Shown piece after piece: positions 17,992 through 25,605 of a DNA stretch of 64,000 nt (position 1 is its first letter; every line of letters begins with the position of its first letter). The notes beneath the pieces are model-generated. The model did not search any database. It was given only the letters and a program-made list of their open reading frames with translations, and was not told the DNA's origin. The stretch covers positions 62,001 to 126,000 of the forward strand of contig UQBG01000006.1 of the NCBI GenBank assembly GCA_900539185.1, given 5' to 3'. A program made the translations under genes and the position numbers. This DNA comes from an uncultured Clostridium sp. (GTDB lineage Bacteria; Bacillota; Clostridia; Lachnospirales; Lachnospiraceae).

Positions 17992-18427
17992 GACTCAGAC
18001 TTACACCCCTTCCCGCTCGTTTCTCTTTCATTTCTTTCTCTTCCCGGTCGTACATTTCCTTCAACCGCTTCAGATCATGATTATACTGGATCACATCCGG
18101 CTTCACCTTCTCATACCGTCTGGAATAAACCAGCCGTGCCGCCACCATATAAAGTGCCACAAATACAACATAGGCGATGCCCAGCTTTATGGCTATATTC
18201 ATAAAATCCAAATCATTTAACCGGATCAGCACTGCCTCCGCATTAATCAAAACGCCTAATGTAATCAAGGCTATAAATGCAATGGTTGCCGTTACCGCAG
18301 TCTTATACATATTATACCGGACATAATCCCGTTTATAATATTTGCTGATATTTAATTGTTTCCTGCCCTTGGTATTTTCATAGATTGCAAGCTTTGTCAT
18401 CAGCTTGACTCTTTCTTCATTTACCAT
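17969..18427 (-). CDS. Uncharacterised membrane protein, first gene of the cdaA operon
   Basis: The product is 152 residues. Two membrane helices (AVTATIAFIALITLGVLINA and IAIKLGIAYVVFVALYMVAA) are preceded by a basic, tyrosine-rich segment (GRKQLNISKYYKRDYVRYNM) and followed by a charged, likely coiled helix (LKRLKEMYDREEKEMKEKRA). I do not recognise the family. The ATG at 18427 follows GGGGTGA; an upstream GTG would overlap it. It overlaps the next gene by 23 bases. Confidence 0.8.
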   Translation of the reverse strand: MVNEERVKLMTKLAIYENTKGRKQLNISKYYKRDYVRYNMYKTAVTATIAFIALITLGVLINAEAVLIRLNDLDFMNIAIKLGIAYVVFVALYMVAARLVYSRRYEKVKPDVIQYNHDLKRLKEMYDREEKEMKEKRAGRGVSLSHDNLNQY

Positions 18428-18645
18428 TCCATTCACCCCGTTTCTACATAAAGGCTCTCGCGTTAATTATTGTAACACATTATCAAGTGCATTACCACTT
18501 GAAATTTCTTGCAAATTCGTATCAAATGACTTCTAATTTTATCAGTGAATGATGGAGATAGCAACAAAAGGATGAAGATCATGAGAAAACAGCCCGCAGA
18601 TTCCTCCGCAGGCCATTTGAAGCACGATTTTTAATTTCTCACAAT

Positions 18646-19107
18646 TCACACAATTCCGATCAGTTTCAGAATCCAGTATATCAGTCCCAGCACAAAACTG
18701 GTAAAGATTCCGTACAAAATCACAGGTCCGGCGATGGTAAATACCTTCACGCCGATTCCGAATACCTGTCCTTCCTTCTGATACTCGATGCAGGGTGCCG
18801 CTACGGAATTTGCGAAGCCTGTGATCGGAACAAGGGCTCCGGCTCCACCCAGCTTTGCGATCGATCCATATAGGTTGAAGCCTGTCAGGATCACACTACA
18901 GGCCACAAGAATCATGGATACATAACTGGCTGCATCGTCCTTTGGCAGCCCCGCCTGCTGCTGCAAAAGCTGGGAAATCCCCTCTCCTATGGTACAGATG
19001 ATACCTCCGATCAGAAATGCCCACAGACAGTTCACAACACAGTTATGCTTTGGTGTCACCTGCTTTACATACTCATTATATTCTTTGTTACTTGGTTCCT
19101 TTTTCAT
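18646..19107 (-). CDS. spoVAC: Stage V sporulation protein AC
   Basis: The product is 153 residues with four or five membrane helices. WAFLIGGIICTIGEGISQLL and VPITGFANSVAAPCIEYQKE match SpoVAC, the forespore inner-membrane channel subunit needed for dipicolinic acid uptake and release. AGGTGATAGAAG precedes the ATG. It is the last gene of the cluster here: spoVAD and spoVAE, which usually follow, are absent from this locus. Confidence 0.92.
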   Translation of the reverse strand: MKKEPSNKEYNEYVKQVTPKHNCVVNCLWAFLIGGIICTIGEGISQLLQQQAGLPKDDAASYVSMILVACSVILTGFNLYGSIAKLGGAGALVPITGFANSVAAPCIEYQKEGQVFGIGVKVFTIAGPVILYGIFTSFVLGLIYWILKLIGIV

Positions 19108-19130
19108 CTTCTATCACCTGCCATTTCTAC

Positions 19131-19556
19131 TTAACTCGGGCTCTGAAACAGGAAGAACTGGATCCAGGTTCCGACTGCCTTTCCGATCCCGACAGAGGCG
19201 ATCACATATGGCAGTCCCTTTCGCAGACCTGTACGCCGACACAGGATCGGGAACAGCTTCACCACATCCGCCAGTGCGGCTGCCAGACAGCCCGTAAAGA
19301 TTCCGAACAAAACTCCACACACCAGCAGACCTGCTTTTCCAAGCGGAACCGGTATATCATACAGAGTAAGCAGATTTCCTACCGTCGTTCCGGCTAAGAT
19401 CAGGTTCTCCGTCAGCAGTGTTTTCCGCCCGGAGTTTGCCCAGTCCTCCAGTCTCGTATATACCCCCAGCGATGCGATAAATGTGACATAGGCACCGGCT
19501 ATGGCTCCTCCGGCGGACAATCCGATGATACACATCAACAGATTCTTAATCCACAT
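19131..19556 (-). CDS. spoVAB: Stage V sporulation protein AB
   Basis: The product is 141 residues with four hydrophobic segments. LSAGGAIAGAYVTFIASLGV, then PRYTRLED-like GVYTRLEDWANS, and GIFTGCLAAALADVVKLFPI are SpoVAB features. It overlaps the end of spoVAA by 11 bases and precedes spoVAC by 23 bases. It is part of the membrane machinery for DPA movement in spores. Confidence 0.9.
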   Translation of the reverse strand: MWIKNLLMCIIGLSAGGAIAGAYVTFIASLGVYTRLEDWANSGRKTLLTENLILAGTTVGNLLTLYDIPVPLGKAGLLVCGVLFGIFTGCLAAALADVVKLFPILCRRTGLRKGLPYVIASVGIGKAVGTWIQFFLFQSPS

Positions 19557-20172
19557 CTTTGCTCACCTGATTCCGTTCCGCATCCAGAATGAATGCCTGA
19601 TTAACGTCCTGCTCATACTGCCGCATCTGAACCTGAAGCGGCGTCGGATCATTGGTCAGCTTATATCTTCCTCCATGGTTAAAAAAGAGGATGATACCCA
19701 GAAACAGCCCTACTGCATAAGATGCCTGCAGAATTCCGGGTCCTGTCGGTTCCTGACCGGTAAAAAGCTGATACAACTGATCAAACAGATCCGGTGTCGT
19801 TACATCTGTATTAAATGTCATAATGGAAAATGCGGCTCCGAAGAATGCCAACAGGCATACTACCACCAGCTTTAGCCTGCCGATCCACTCCGGTCGTTTT
19901 CCGATCGGCTTATAGTATACGATAAAGTCCACCTCGCCCAGACTGACCACCTGGCAGTTTGGCACTGCCGCGGTTATCATCTGAATCACCAGACAGGTAG
20001 AAAACACCTGCTTATACTCCTTTTCCGAATGAAACTCTGTAAGGATCAGACTTTGTACCTGCTTTTTTACACTTTTATTTTCACAAAATACCTCTGCGAT
20101 ATCATCGACACGAACCACCGGTCGATGCACAGCCGTACTCTGCTGCACATTAAGATAGATCGTCTCTGACAT
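19546..20172 (-). CDS. spoVAA: Stage V sporulation protein AA
   Basis: The product is 208 residues. A soluble N-terminal region (TIYLNVQQSTAVHRPVVRVD) is followed by two membrane helices (LKLVVVCLLAFFGAAFSIMT and ASYAVGLFLGIILFFN), as in SpoVAA. AAGGAGG precedes the ATG at 20172. The start lies within the end of the small upstream membrane gene (23-base overlap). Confidence 0.9.
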   Translation of the reverse strand: MSETIYLNVQQSTAVHRPVVRVDDIAEVFCENKSVKKQVQSLILTEFHSEKEYKQVFSTCLVIQMITAAVPNCQVVSLGEVDFIVYYKPIGKRPEWIGRLKLVVVCLLAFFGAAFSIMTFNTDVTTPDLFDQLYQLFTGQEPTGPGILQASYAVGLFLGIILFFNHGGRYKLTNDPTPLQVQMRQYEQDVNQAFILDAERNQVSKDVD

Positions 20173-20338
20173 CGATGTCCTCCTTATCCTGCCGGCAGAA
20201 TTCTGCTTCAGAGTTCCATACAAAGGTTCCGTCCGTATAGTCCTCCTGCCGTCCCTGCCGGACCGTATACCATATGATTCCGATTACCACCAGAATACCC
20301 AGCAGCCACCAGATCCATGAATACCGCTTTCCTACCAT
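20150..20338 (-). CDS. Small membrane protein at the head of the spoVA genes
   Basis: The product is 62 residues with one N-terminal transmembrane helix (YSWIWWLLGILVVIGIIWYT) and a polar acidic C-terminus. AAGGAGA lies 8 bases before the ATG. It overlaps spoVAA and lies between it and a candidate sigma-G promoter, so it is probably expressed in the forespore. I do not recognise the family. Confidence 0.7.
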   Translation of the reverse strand: MVGKRYSWIWWLLGILVVIGIIWYTVRQGRQEDYTDGTFVWNSEAEFCRQDKEDIDVRDDLS

Positions 20339-20404
20339 GTTCTCGTCTCCTTCCTGTTTTCCATCATTTTTCCTCTATTGGAAATAGGAATTTGCTTTCC
20401 ATGA

Positions 20405-20434
20405 TAGTATGACCGGATTCGGATATTCTATGAA
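20405..20434 (-). promoter_or_regulatory. Candidate forespore sigma-G promoter for the spoVA genes
   Basis: On the minus strand TTCATA (20434-20429) and CATACTA (20411-20405) are 17 bases apart. The -10 element fits the sigma-G type exactly and the -35 element approximately. It precedes the 62-residue gene and spoVAA-AB-AC, which are sigma-G targets in Bacillus subtilis. Confidence 0.5.
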
Positions 20435-20478
20435 CCTCTGCACCTGACAACTTTTTCCATGCAAATAGATTGTCTGCG

Positions 20479-21210
20479 CTATCCGTTTTTCCCATGATTC
20501 ATGAGTTCTCTCATTTTTAACAGTACTTTTTTTTCGATTCTGGACACCTGTACCTGAGAGATCCCGACGATCTGTGCAATCTCCGTCTGCGTCTTATCTT
20601 CAAAATAACGCATGACTATAATCTGCCGCTCCTTCTCCTCCAGCTCCGCCATCAGCTCCTTTAACGCAAGCTGATTCACCGCTTTTTGGCTCTCATCCTC
20701 CTCACTGATCAGCTTATCGATCAGATAAATGGAATTTCCGTCATTCTGATAAATGGTTTTATAGATGGATTCCACCTCGGAGCTTGCTTCCATCGCCACT
20801 ACGATGTCTTCCTTATCGATCTCCAGACAACTGGCCAGTTCCTCCAGTGTCGGCTCTACCCCCCGTTCATTCACCAGCCGTTCTCTGGCTGCATATACCT
20901 TGCAGGCCGTTTCCTTCAGGGAACGGCTTACCTTTACCATACCGTCATCCCGCAGGAATCGCTTGATCTCTCCCATAATCATAGGAACCGCATACGTTGA
21001 AAACTTCACATCGTATGACAATTCAAATTTATCAATACATTTCAGAAGCCCAATACAACCGATCTGATACAGGTCCTCCAGATCATGTCCCCGACCGGCA
21101 AATCTTCGAACCACACTCCAGACCAGTCCCAGATTCTCCGCCGCCACCTGATTTCTGGCATTTAAGTCTCCTTCTCTGGCCCGTCTAATTAGTTCTATTG
21201 TCCGATCCAT
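20479..21210 (-). CDS. sigF: RNA polymerase sigma-F factor
   Basis: The product is 243 residues with sigma-70 regions 2 to 4. LGLVWSVVRRFAGRGHDLED, then LYQIGCIGLLKCIDKFELSY is region 2; FEDKTQTEIAQIVGISQVQV is the region 4 helix-turn-helix. It is the early forespore sigma factor, held inactive by SpoIIAB. It overlaps spoIIAB by 26 bases and uses GGGAGAACAG as ribosome binding site. Sigma-G is closely related, but the position after spoIIAA-spoIIAB identifies this gene as sigF. Confidence 0.96.
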   Translation of the reverse strand: MDRTIELIRRAREGDLNARNQVAAENLGLVWSVVRRFAGRGHDLEDLYQIGCIGLLKCIDKFELSYDVKFSTYAVPMIMGEIKRFLRDDGMVKVSRSLKETACKVYAARERLVNERGVEPTLEELASCLEIDKEDIVVAMEASSEVESIYKTIYQNDGNSIYLIDKLISEEDESQKAVNQLALKELMAELEEKERQIIVMRYFEDKTQTEIAQIVGISQVQVSRIEKKVLLKMRELMNHGKNG

Positions 21211-21637
21211 TCTGTTCTCCCATCTTCTTTACCATAGTTACGCGTGTACCCTCTCCCACACGTGATTCCACCTGCAGATCATCCGTAAAGGCTTCCATAA
21301 ATGAAAATCCCATACCAGATCGCTCTTCCTCCGGCTTCGTCGTGAACATTGGTTCCATCGCCTTTTCGATATCCGGGATGCCCTTTCCCCGATCCTCTAC
21401 CTGAACGGTCAGTGTCTGCCCCTCTTTCCACGCCCGTATCCGAATCTTTCCGGGCTGTCCCCCATATCCATGGATGATTCCGTTTGTCACAGCCTCTGAA
21501 ACCGCTACCTTCACATCTCCCAGCTCCTCCAGCGTTGGATTCAGACCGGAAGCAAATGCTGCCACTACTACTCTGGCAAAGCCCTCATTTTCTCCAATTG
21601 CATCAAATTCTACCAGCATTTCATTGGTATTACCCAT
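21185..21637 (-). CDS. spoIIAB: Anti-sigma F factor / serine kinase SpoIIAB
   Basis: The product is 150 residues, a GHKL ATPase fold: DVKVAVSEAVTNGIIHGYGG is the N box, VEDRGKGIPD the G1 box and EERSGMGFSFMEAFTDDL the G2 box. It binds sigma-F and phosphorylates SpoIIAA. AAGGAGG is followed by two consecutive ATG codons (21640 and 21637); the second has better spacing. Confidence 0.96.
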   Translation of the reverse strand: MGNTNEMLVEFDAIGENEGFARVVVAAFASGLNPTLEELGDVKVAVSEAVTNGIIHGYGGQPGKIRIRAWKEGQTLTVQVEDRGKGIPDIEKAMEPMFTTKPEEERSGMGFSFMEAFTDDLQVESRVGEGTRVTMVKKMGEQNGSDNRTN

Positions 21638-21672
21638 CATATCCTCCTTATTATCCGCATCATACCCTGCAT

Positions 21673-22008
21673 TTATTTACTCTCTGTTGCTGTTATCGTT
21701 TCCTCCCAGGGGACTACGATCCGATATAACCCTGATAAAGTCAGAACCTTCTTCATCGAATCACTCACATGACTGACATATACCTGTCCACCCCGCACTG
21801 CCATCTCCCGATATCGTCCGGCGATCAGACCGATCCCGGAGCTGTCCATCAGACGCGTATGTTCAAAATCAAACACCACATACTTTATATATGCCTCCTG
21901 CATCTTCTCCCGCACGGCTTCCCGGATCTGCTCTGCCTGAAAGTGATCCAGCTCCTCCGGCAGTCCGACCCACAGCCACTCCTGTTCCTGCTTTACTCCA
22001 TATTCCAT
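21673..22008 (-). CDS. spoIIAA: Anti-anti-sigma F factor SpoIIAA
   Basis: The product is 111 residues, a STAS domain. The serine phosphorylated by SpoIIAB lies in FEHTRLMDSSGIGLIAGRYR. Dephosphorylated SpoIIAA frees sigma-F in the forespore. The ATG at 22008 follows AGGAGGTTCAT; an in-frame ATG at 22026 precedes this ribosome binding site and is rejected. It heads the tricistronic spoIIA operon. Confidence 0.95.
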   Translation of the reverse strand: MEYGVKQEQEWLWVGLPEELDHFQAEQIREAVREKMQEAYIKYVVFDFEHTRLMDSSGIGLIAGRYREMAVRGGQVYVSHVSDSMKKVLTLSGLYRIVVPWEETITATESK

Positions 22009-22029
22009 ATGAACCTCCTGCGACATTAA

Positions 22030-22060
22030 AAAAAGAGAAACCCTGCTGAGTTTCTCTTTC
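22030..22060 (-). terminator. Rho-independent terminator of the TPR gene
   Basis: On the minus strand AAAGAGAAAC (22059-22050 region) pairs with GTTTCTCTTT (22041-22032) around an 8-base loop, followed by a run of T. It lies only about 22 bases before the spoIIAA start, so the spoIIA promoter must overlap it or lie upstream. Confidence 0.85.
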
Positions 22061-22107
22061 GTATCTGTTTTATTTTATTCTAATCTCCTCCGGCCATTAT
22101 CGTCATT

Positions 22108-23589
22108 CTATTGAAAGGATGTCGTGACATATTTGGAATCCGGGAACCGAGTATTGATATCCTGATACAGGGTATGTGCCTCTTCGATCTTTCCGGTTCC
22201 TTCATATGCCTTTGCCAGATCATATCTTGCTTCTGCATCATCCGGCTTCAGATTGCAATATACCCGAAGCTGCGTGATCGCCTCTTCATAATTCTCTGCT
22301 CCATACGCGGTTATACCGGAGCTTCGATAGGCATTCAGCTCCTCCGTGCATTCATTTACAATCCCGGTCAGGCAGTTCTTTGTTGCTTCTGACAGCTCAC
22401 TGTCATTTAAGTCCACTGCACCCAGTGCCGCTACCGCCTCCTGCTTATTGCCTGCCATATATGCCTGAATTCCTGTCATGATACTATCGTTTACACTACC
22501 GGCTCCGCCGGCCTCCTGTGCATCCTTCATTTCCTTCTGCACATCCTCGAGCTGTGACTGCAGCTTATCATTATTGCCCTGAAGCTCTGCGATCAGGGTA
22601 TTCTTTCCGGCCAGCTCCGCACTGTAGGCGGACTTCATATCCAGATTCTCGTTTCGTATGCTCTTGATTCTGGCCGGCATAATCAGGAAAAACATGGCTG
22701 CCACTCCTATGATCAGCCCTGCGATCAGATACAGCACATTATGCTTGCCGTACTTGATCTCCTGATAACTGCCTACCTCCAGATTCTGATCCGGATTCAC
22801 ATCCTCTGCAGCCGCTCCACGCTCTATGATCTCACGGATCTTTCTGCGGGCGGTCTCTTCCTCATCCACCGCATCCTCCTGATCCAGCTCGTCCTTATAG
22901 CTGTCTCCGATCTCCAGCTCCGGCAGATCATCGTCCTCTCCATGGATATCTGCTATGGTACCGGTCGTATGACTTCCATCCAACCCGGCCAGTTCCTCCA
23001 GGTACTGCTGCGCCTGCGGATTATACCGGTCAATCCGGAGTACCCGCTGCAATGCCCTTCTTGCCCGCTCCACGTTGCCTTCCTGTATATAGATCAACGC
23101 CAGTATCAGATAGGCATTTACAAAATGCGGATTGGCACTCAAAACCCTCTTTAACTGAATCAATGCCAGATCATAGTTCTTCTGTTGAACATAATGAAGC
23201 GTCTGGTTATACTTCTTCGCTGCCTGGTCATATCCGTTCAGCTTATTCTGATTTCCCTGTACCACTTTCAGATACCGGGTGGCCGGATTCGAATCCGGCT
23301 GATAGTTGGAGCTGATCACCCACTGTGCCAGTGCTTCCACCATCTGCCCGGTCTCATAGTATACCAGACCCAGAAGATTCCGGGCATCTACATTTGCCTT
23401 ACTATAGTATAGGGCTGTCTTCAGTGCTTCCTCTGCACCCGTAAGATTCCGAACCTTCGCACAGTTCAAGCCCTGATTATAATAATGCAGAGACGTATTC
23501 CACGCCCTGACTAAATATTCCTGTTTTAATCCACACTCACTGCACACATCATTGATGAGTACCGGTGCTCCGCAATGTAAACAATTCAT
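22108..23589 (-). CDS. Zinc-ribbon TPR membrane protein
   Basis: The product is 493 residues. The start MNCLHCGAPVLINDVCSECG is a zinc ribbon with two CxxC pairs. At least six TPR-like helical repeats follow (for example AEEALKTALYYSKANVDARN and ALIQLKRVLSANPHFVNAYL). An acidic linker leads to one membrane helix (NVLYLIAGLIIGVAAMFFLI), an external coiled coil (ELQGNNDKLQSQLEDVQKEM) and three more TPR units. The role is unknown; such proteins are scaffolds. AGGTG precedes the ATG at 23589. It follows a 54-codon gene by 15 bases. Confidence 0.85.
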   Translation of the reverse strand: MNCLHCGAPVLINDVCSECGLKQEYLVRAWNTSLHYYNQGLNCAKVRNLTGAEEALKTALYYSKANVDARNLLGLVYYETGQMVEALAQWVISSNYQPDSNPATRYLKVVQGNQNKLNGYDQAAKKYNQTLHYVQQKNYDLALIQLKRVLSANPHFVNAYLILALIYIQEGNVERARRALQRVLRIDRYNPQAQQYLEELAGLDGSHTTGTIADIHGEDDDLPELEIGDSYKDELDQEDAVDEEETARRKIREIIERGAAAEDVNPDQNLEVGSYQEIKYGKHNVLYLIAGLIIGVAAMFFLIMPARIKSIRNENLDMKSAYSAELAGKNTLIAELQGNNDKLQSQLEDVQKEMKDAQEAGGAGSVNDSIMTGIQAYMAGNKQEAVAALGAVDLNDSELSEATKNCLTGIVNECTEELNAYRSSGITAYGAENYEEAITQLRVYCNLKPDDAEARYDLAKAYEGTGKIEEAHTLYQDINTRFPDSKYVTTSFQ

Positions 23590-23604
23590 CTTCTTCACAC
23601 CTAT

Positions 23605-23769
23605 CTATTCATTATTCTGTGGTGACTGCGGTGGCTGCTGTGCCTGCTTCATAACCTCGATCAGTACATCTGCCACATCACTAAAATCGTTCTTATATAT
23701 ATTATCTTCCAACTGGCTCATCTCTGCTGCCGGTCGAAACTTCTTAACCTCTTCTTCAAAATTAATCAC
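23605..23769 (-). CDS. Small hypothetical protein between folC and the TPR gene
   Basis: A GTG-initiated frame of 54 residues (INFEEEVKKFRPAAEMSQLE, then DNIYKNDFSDVADVLIEVMK) ends in a Gln/Pro tail. AAGGAGCG lies 7 bases before the GTG, and the frame fits tightly between folC (4 bases before) and the TPR gene. No family is recognised. The spacing and ribosome binding site make it a likely real gene that length-based callers would miss. Confidence 0.65.
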   Translation of the reverse strand: MINFEEEVKKFRPAAEMSQLEDNIYKNDFSDVADVLIEVMKQAQQPPQSPQNNE

Positions 23770-23772
23770 AGC

Positions 23773-25050
23773 TTACGCTCCTTCCTGTGCCTCCAAACTG
23801 CCTACCAGATACAGAGAGCCGACGCAAAAGGCTCTGCAATCCTCTGATACACATGCTCTGGCCTGTATCAATGCCTTATGATTATCCGGTTCTACCGATA
23901 CCGGAGTCCTCGTATATCTCCGAAACAGCTCCGCCACCTGTTCCGGCGGAGTCACTCTGCCACCTGCAATGGCAGTCACGATAATCTTCTCATACTGTAG
24001 CGTTTTACACAAAGTGCTTATCATCTTATTATACTGCTTATCACTGGCCACTGCAAATAGTAATACAATCTTTTTATCCGCATAAAGCGTAGAAACAGTC
24101 TTGCAAAACGCCTCGATTGCCGGCTCGTTATGTGCTCCGTCCACATAGATACCGGGTTCCAGTTCTTCCATCCGTCCCGGCCAGTTCATCCGCCGGAGTC
24201 CCCGGTGAATCACAGTCTCCGAAAGTCCCAGTCTTCCGGCTGTTTCAATCGCCAGTGCCGCATTTTCCAACTGATACAGTGCTGTCTTTCGGATACTGTA
24301 TGTACTATCATACCGAGTTCCATAGGAAAAATCAATGACATCCTCTCCGACTTTGTCTATGATAATCTGCGTCGGTTCGACCGGCAGGAGCGGACAGCTG
24401 AGTGCCTTCCCCCGCTGTCTGATCACCTCAGCACTTCCATCCTCTACCGAACGATACACGCACGGAACCCCCGGCTTTAGAATCCCGGCCTTTTCCCCGG
24501 CGATCTTCTCCAGTGTATCGCCCAGATACTGCATGTGATCCATACCGATCGCTGTAATCACTGTAATCTCCGGCTGTACAACATTGGTCGCATCCAGTCT
24601 GCCGCCCATACCGGTTTCCCAGATCACCCGGTCTACCGCTTCCTCCCGGAACCAGCAGGCCGCCATCAGAAACAGGTATTCAAAAAAGTTCGGATGCACC
24701 AGACCATTCCGCATTCCATCCTCTACAACCGTTTTTACCCGGTCAAACACCTGCACAAAGGTTCGATCATCGATCATACTTCCGTTGATTCGAAAGCGCT
24801 CGTTGATCCGTACCAGATGCGGAGAGGTAAATACGCCTACGCTCTGCCCGGCTTCCCGGAACATTTCCGCCAGATAGGTACACACCGATCCTTTTCCGTT
24901 GGTTCCCGCCACATGAACACAGGGAATCGAGTCCTGCGGATTCCCCAGTGCGGTCAGGTATCCCCGAAGGTTCTCATGCGTCGTCTTTGCCGCAAACTTC
25001 GGAATGCTTAACAAATATGCAACTGCTTCTTCATATGTTGTACTCATCAT
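23773..25050 (-). CDS. folC: Folylpolyglutamate synthase / dihydrofolate synthase
   Basis: The product is 425 residues of the Mur ligase fold. HVAGTNGKGSVCTYLAEMFR is the ATP-binding P-loop, TVITAIGMDHMQYLGDTLEK follows the catalytic region and YVDGAHNEPAIEAFCKTVST begins the C-terminal glutamate-binding domain. It adds glutamate to dihydropteroate and folates. The start overlaps the stop of queF (25050), indicating coupling of these two genes. Confidence 0.95.
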   Translation of the reverse strand: MMSTTYEEAVAYLLSIPKFAAKTTHENLRGYLTALGNPQDSIPCVHVAGTNGKGSVCTYLAEMFREAGQSVGVFTSPHLVRINERFRINGSMIDDRTFVQVFDRVKTVVEDGMRNGLVHPNFFEYLFLMAACWFREEAVDRVIWETGMGGRLDATNVVQPEITVITAIGMDHMQYLGDTLEKIAGEKAGILKPGVPCVYRSVEDGSAEVIRQRGKALSCPLLPVEPTQIIIDKVGEDVIDFSYGTRYDSTYSIRKTALYQLENAALAIETAGRLGLSETVIHRGLRRMNWPGRMEELEPGIYVDGAHNEPAIEAFCKTVSTLYADKKIVLLFAVASDKQYNKMISTLCKTLQYEKIIVTAIAGGRVTPPEQVAELFRRYTRTPVSVEPDNHKALIQARACVSEDCRAFCVGSLYLVGSLEAQEGA

Positions 25051-25544
25051 TACCGATTGTCTACCTTTTCCGGATATAGATCATGCTGCTCTAAGCGATT
25101 CGCAGCGACTGCTTCCCACCGGGTTCCCGGCTGCCCGTAGTTGCAGTACGGATCGATCGAGATTCCACCACGCGGGGTGAACTTTCCCCACACCTCGATA
25201 TACTTCGGATCCATTAACCGGATCAGATCCTCCATAATAACATTTACACAGTCCTCATGGAAGTCCCCATGATTCCGGAAGCTGAAAAGATACAGCTTCA
25301 GAGACTTACTTTCTACCATCTTAATATTCGGTACATAAGAGATCGTAATCGTCGCAAAGTCCGGCTGTCCGGTGATCGGACACAGGCTCGTAAATTCCGG
25401 GCAATTAAACTTTACAAAATAATCATGATCCGGATGTTTATTGATAAAGGTTTCCAGTACCTCCGGTGCGTAATCCATCGGATACTTTACCCCCTGGTTT
25501 CCTAATAGAGAAATCGTACCCATTTCTTCCTTTTCTCTGCTCAT
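25050..25544 (-). CDS. queF: NADPH-dependent 7-cyano-7-deazaguanine reductase
   Basis: The product is 164 residues, the short unimodular QueF type. The nucleophilic cysteine is in [20 protein letters not shown] and the proton-donor Asp in [36 protein letters not shown] ends the active site. It reduces preQ0 to preQ1 for queuosine in tRNA. No preQ1 riboswitch fits in the short leader. Confidence 0.96.
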   Translation of the reverse strand: MSREKEEMGTISLLGNQGVKYPMDYAPEVLETFINKHPDHDYFVKFNCPEFTSLCPITGQPDFATITISYVPNIKMVESKSLKLYLFSFRNHGDFHEDCVNVIMEDLIRLMDPKYIEVWGKFTPRGGISIDPYCNYGQPGTRWEAVAANRLEQHDLYPEKVDNR

Positions 25545-25577
25545 GCTTCTCCACTCCTTCTTTCCATTCTCACATTT

Positions 25578-25605
25578 ATTATAAAGGCTTTTTTCCCATC
25601 GTCAA
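25578..25605 (-). promoter_or_regulatory. Sigma-A promoter of queF-folC
   Basis: On the minus strand TTGACG (25605-25600) and TATAAT (25583-25578) are 16 bases apart. The -35 box overlaps the end of addA. Confidence 0.7.

Noticed and set aside
18573..18632. 20-codon plus-strand frame after AAAAGGATGAAG
   Set aside because: It is too short, has no neighbours on that strand and lies in an intergenic region between two minus-strand operons; chance is likely.
25545..25601. preQ1 riboswitch upstream of queF
   Set aside because: The leader is too short and shows only a promoter and ribosome binding site.
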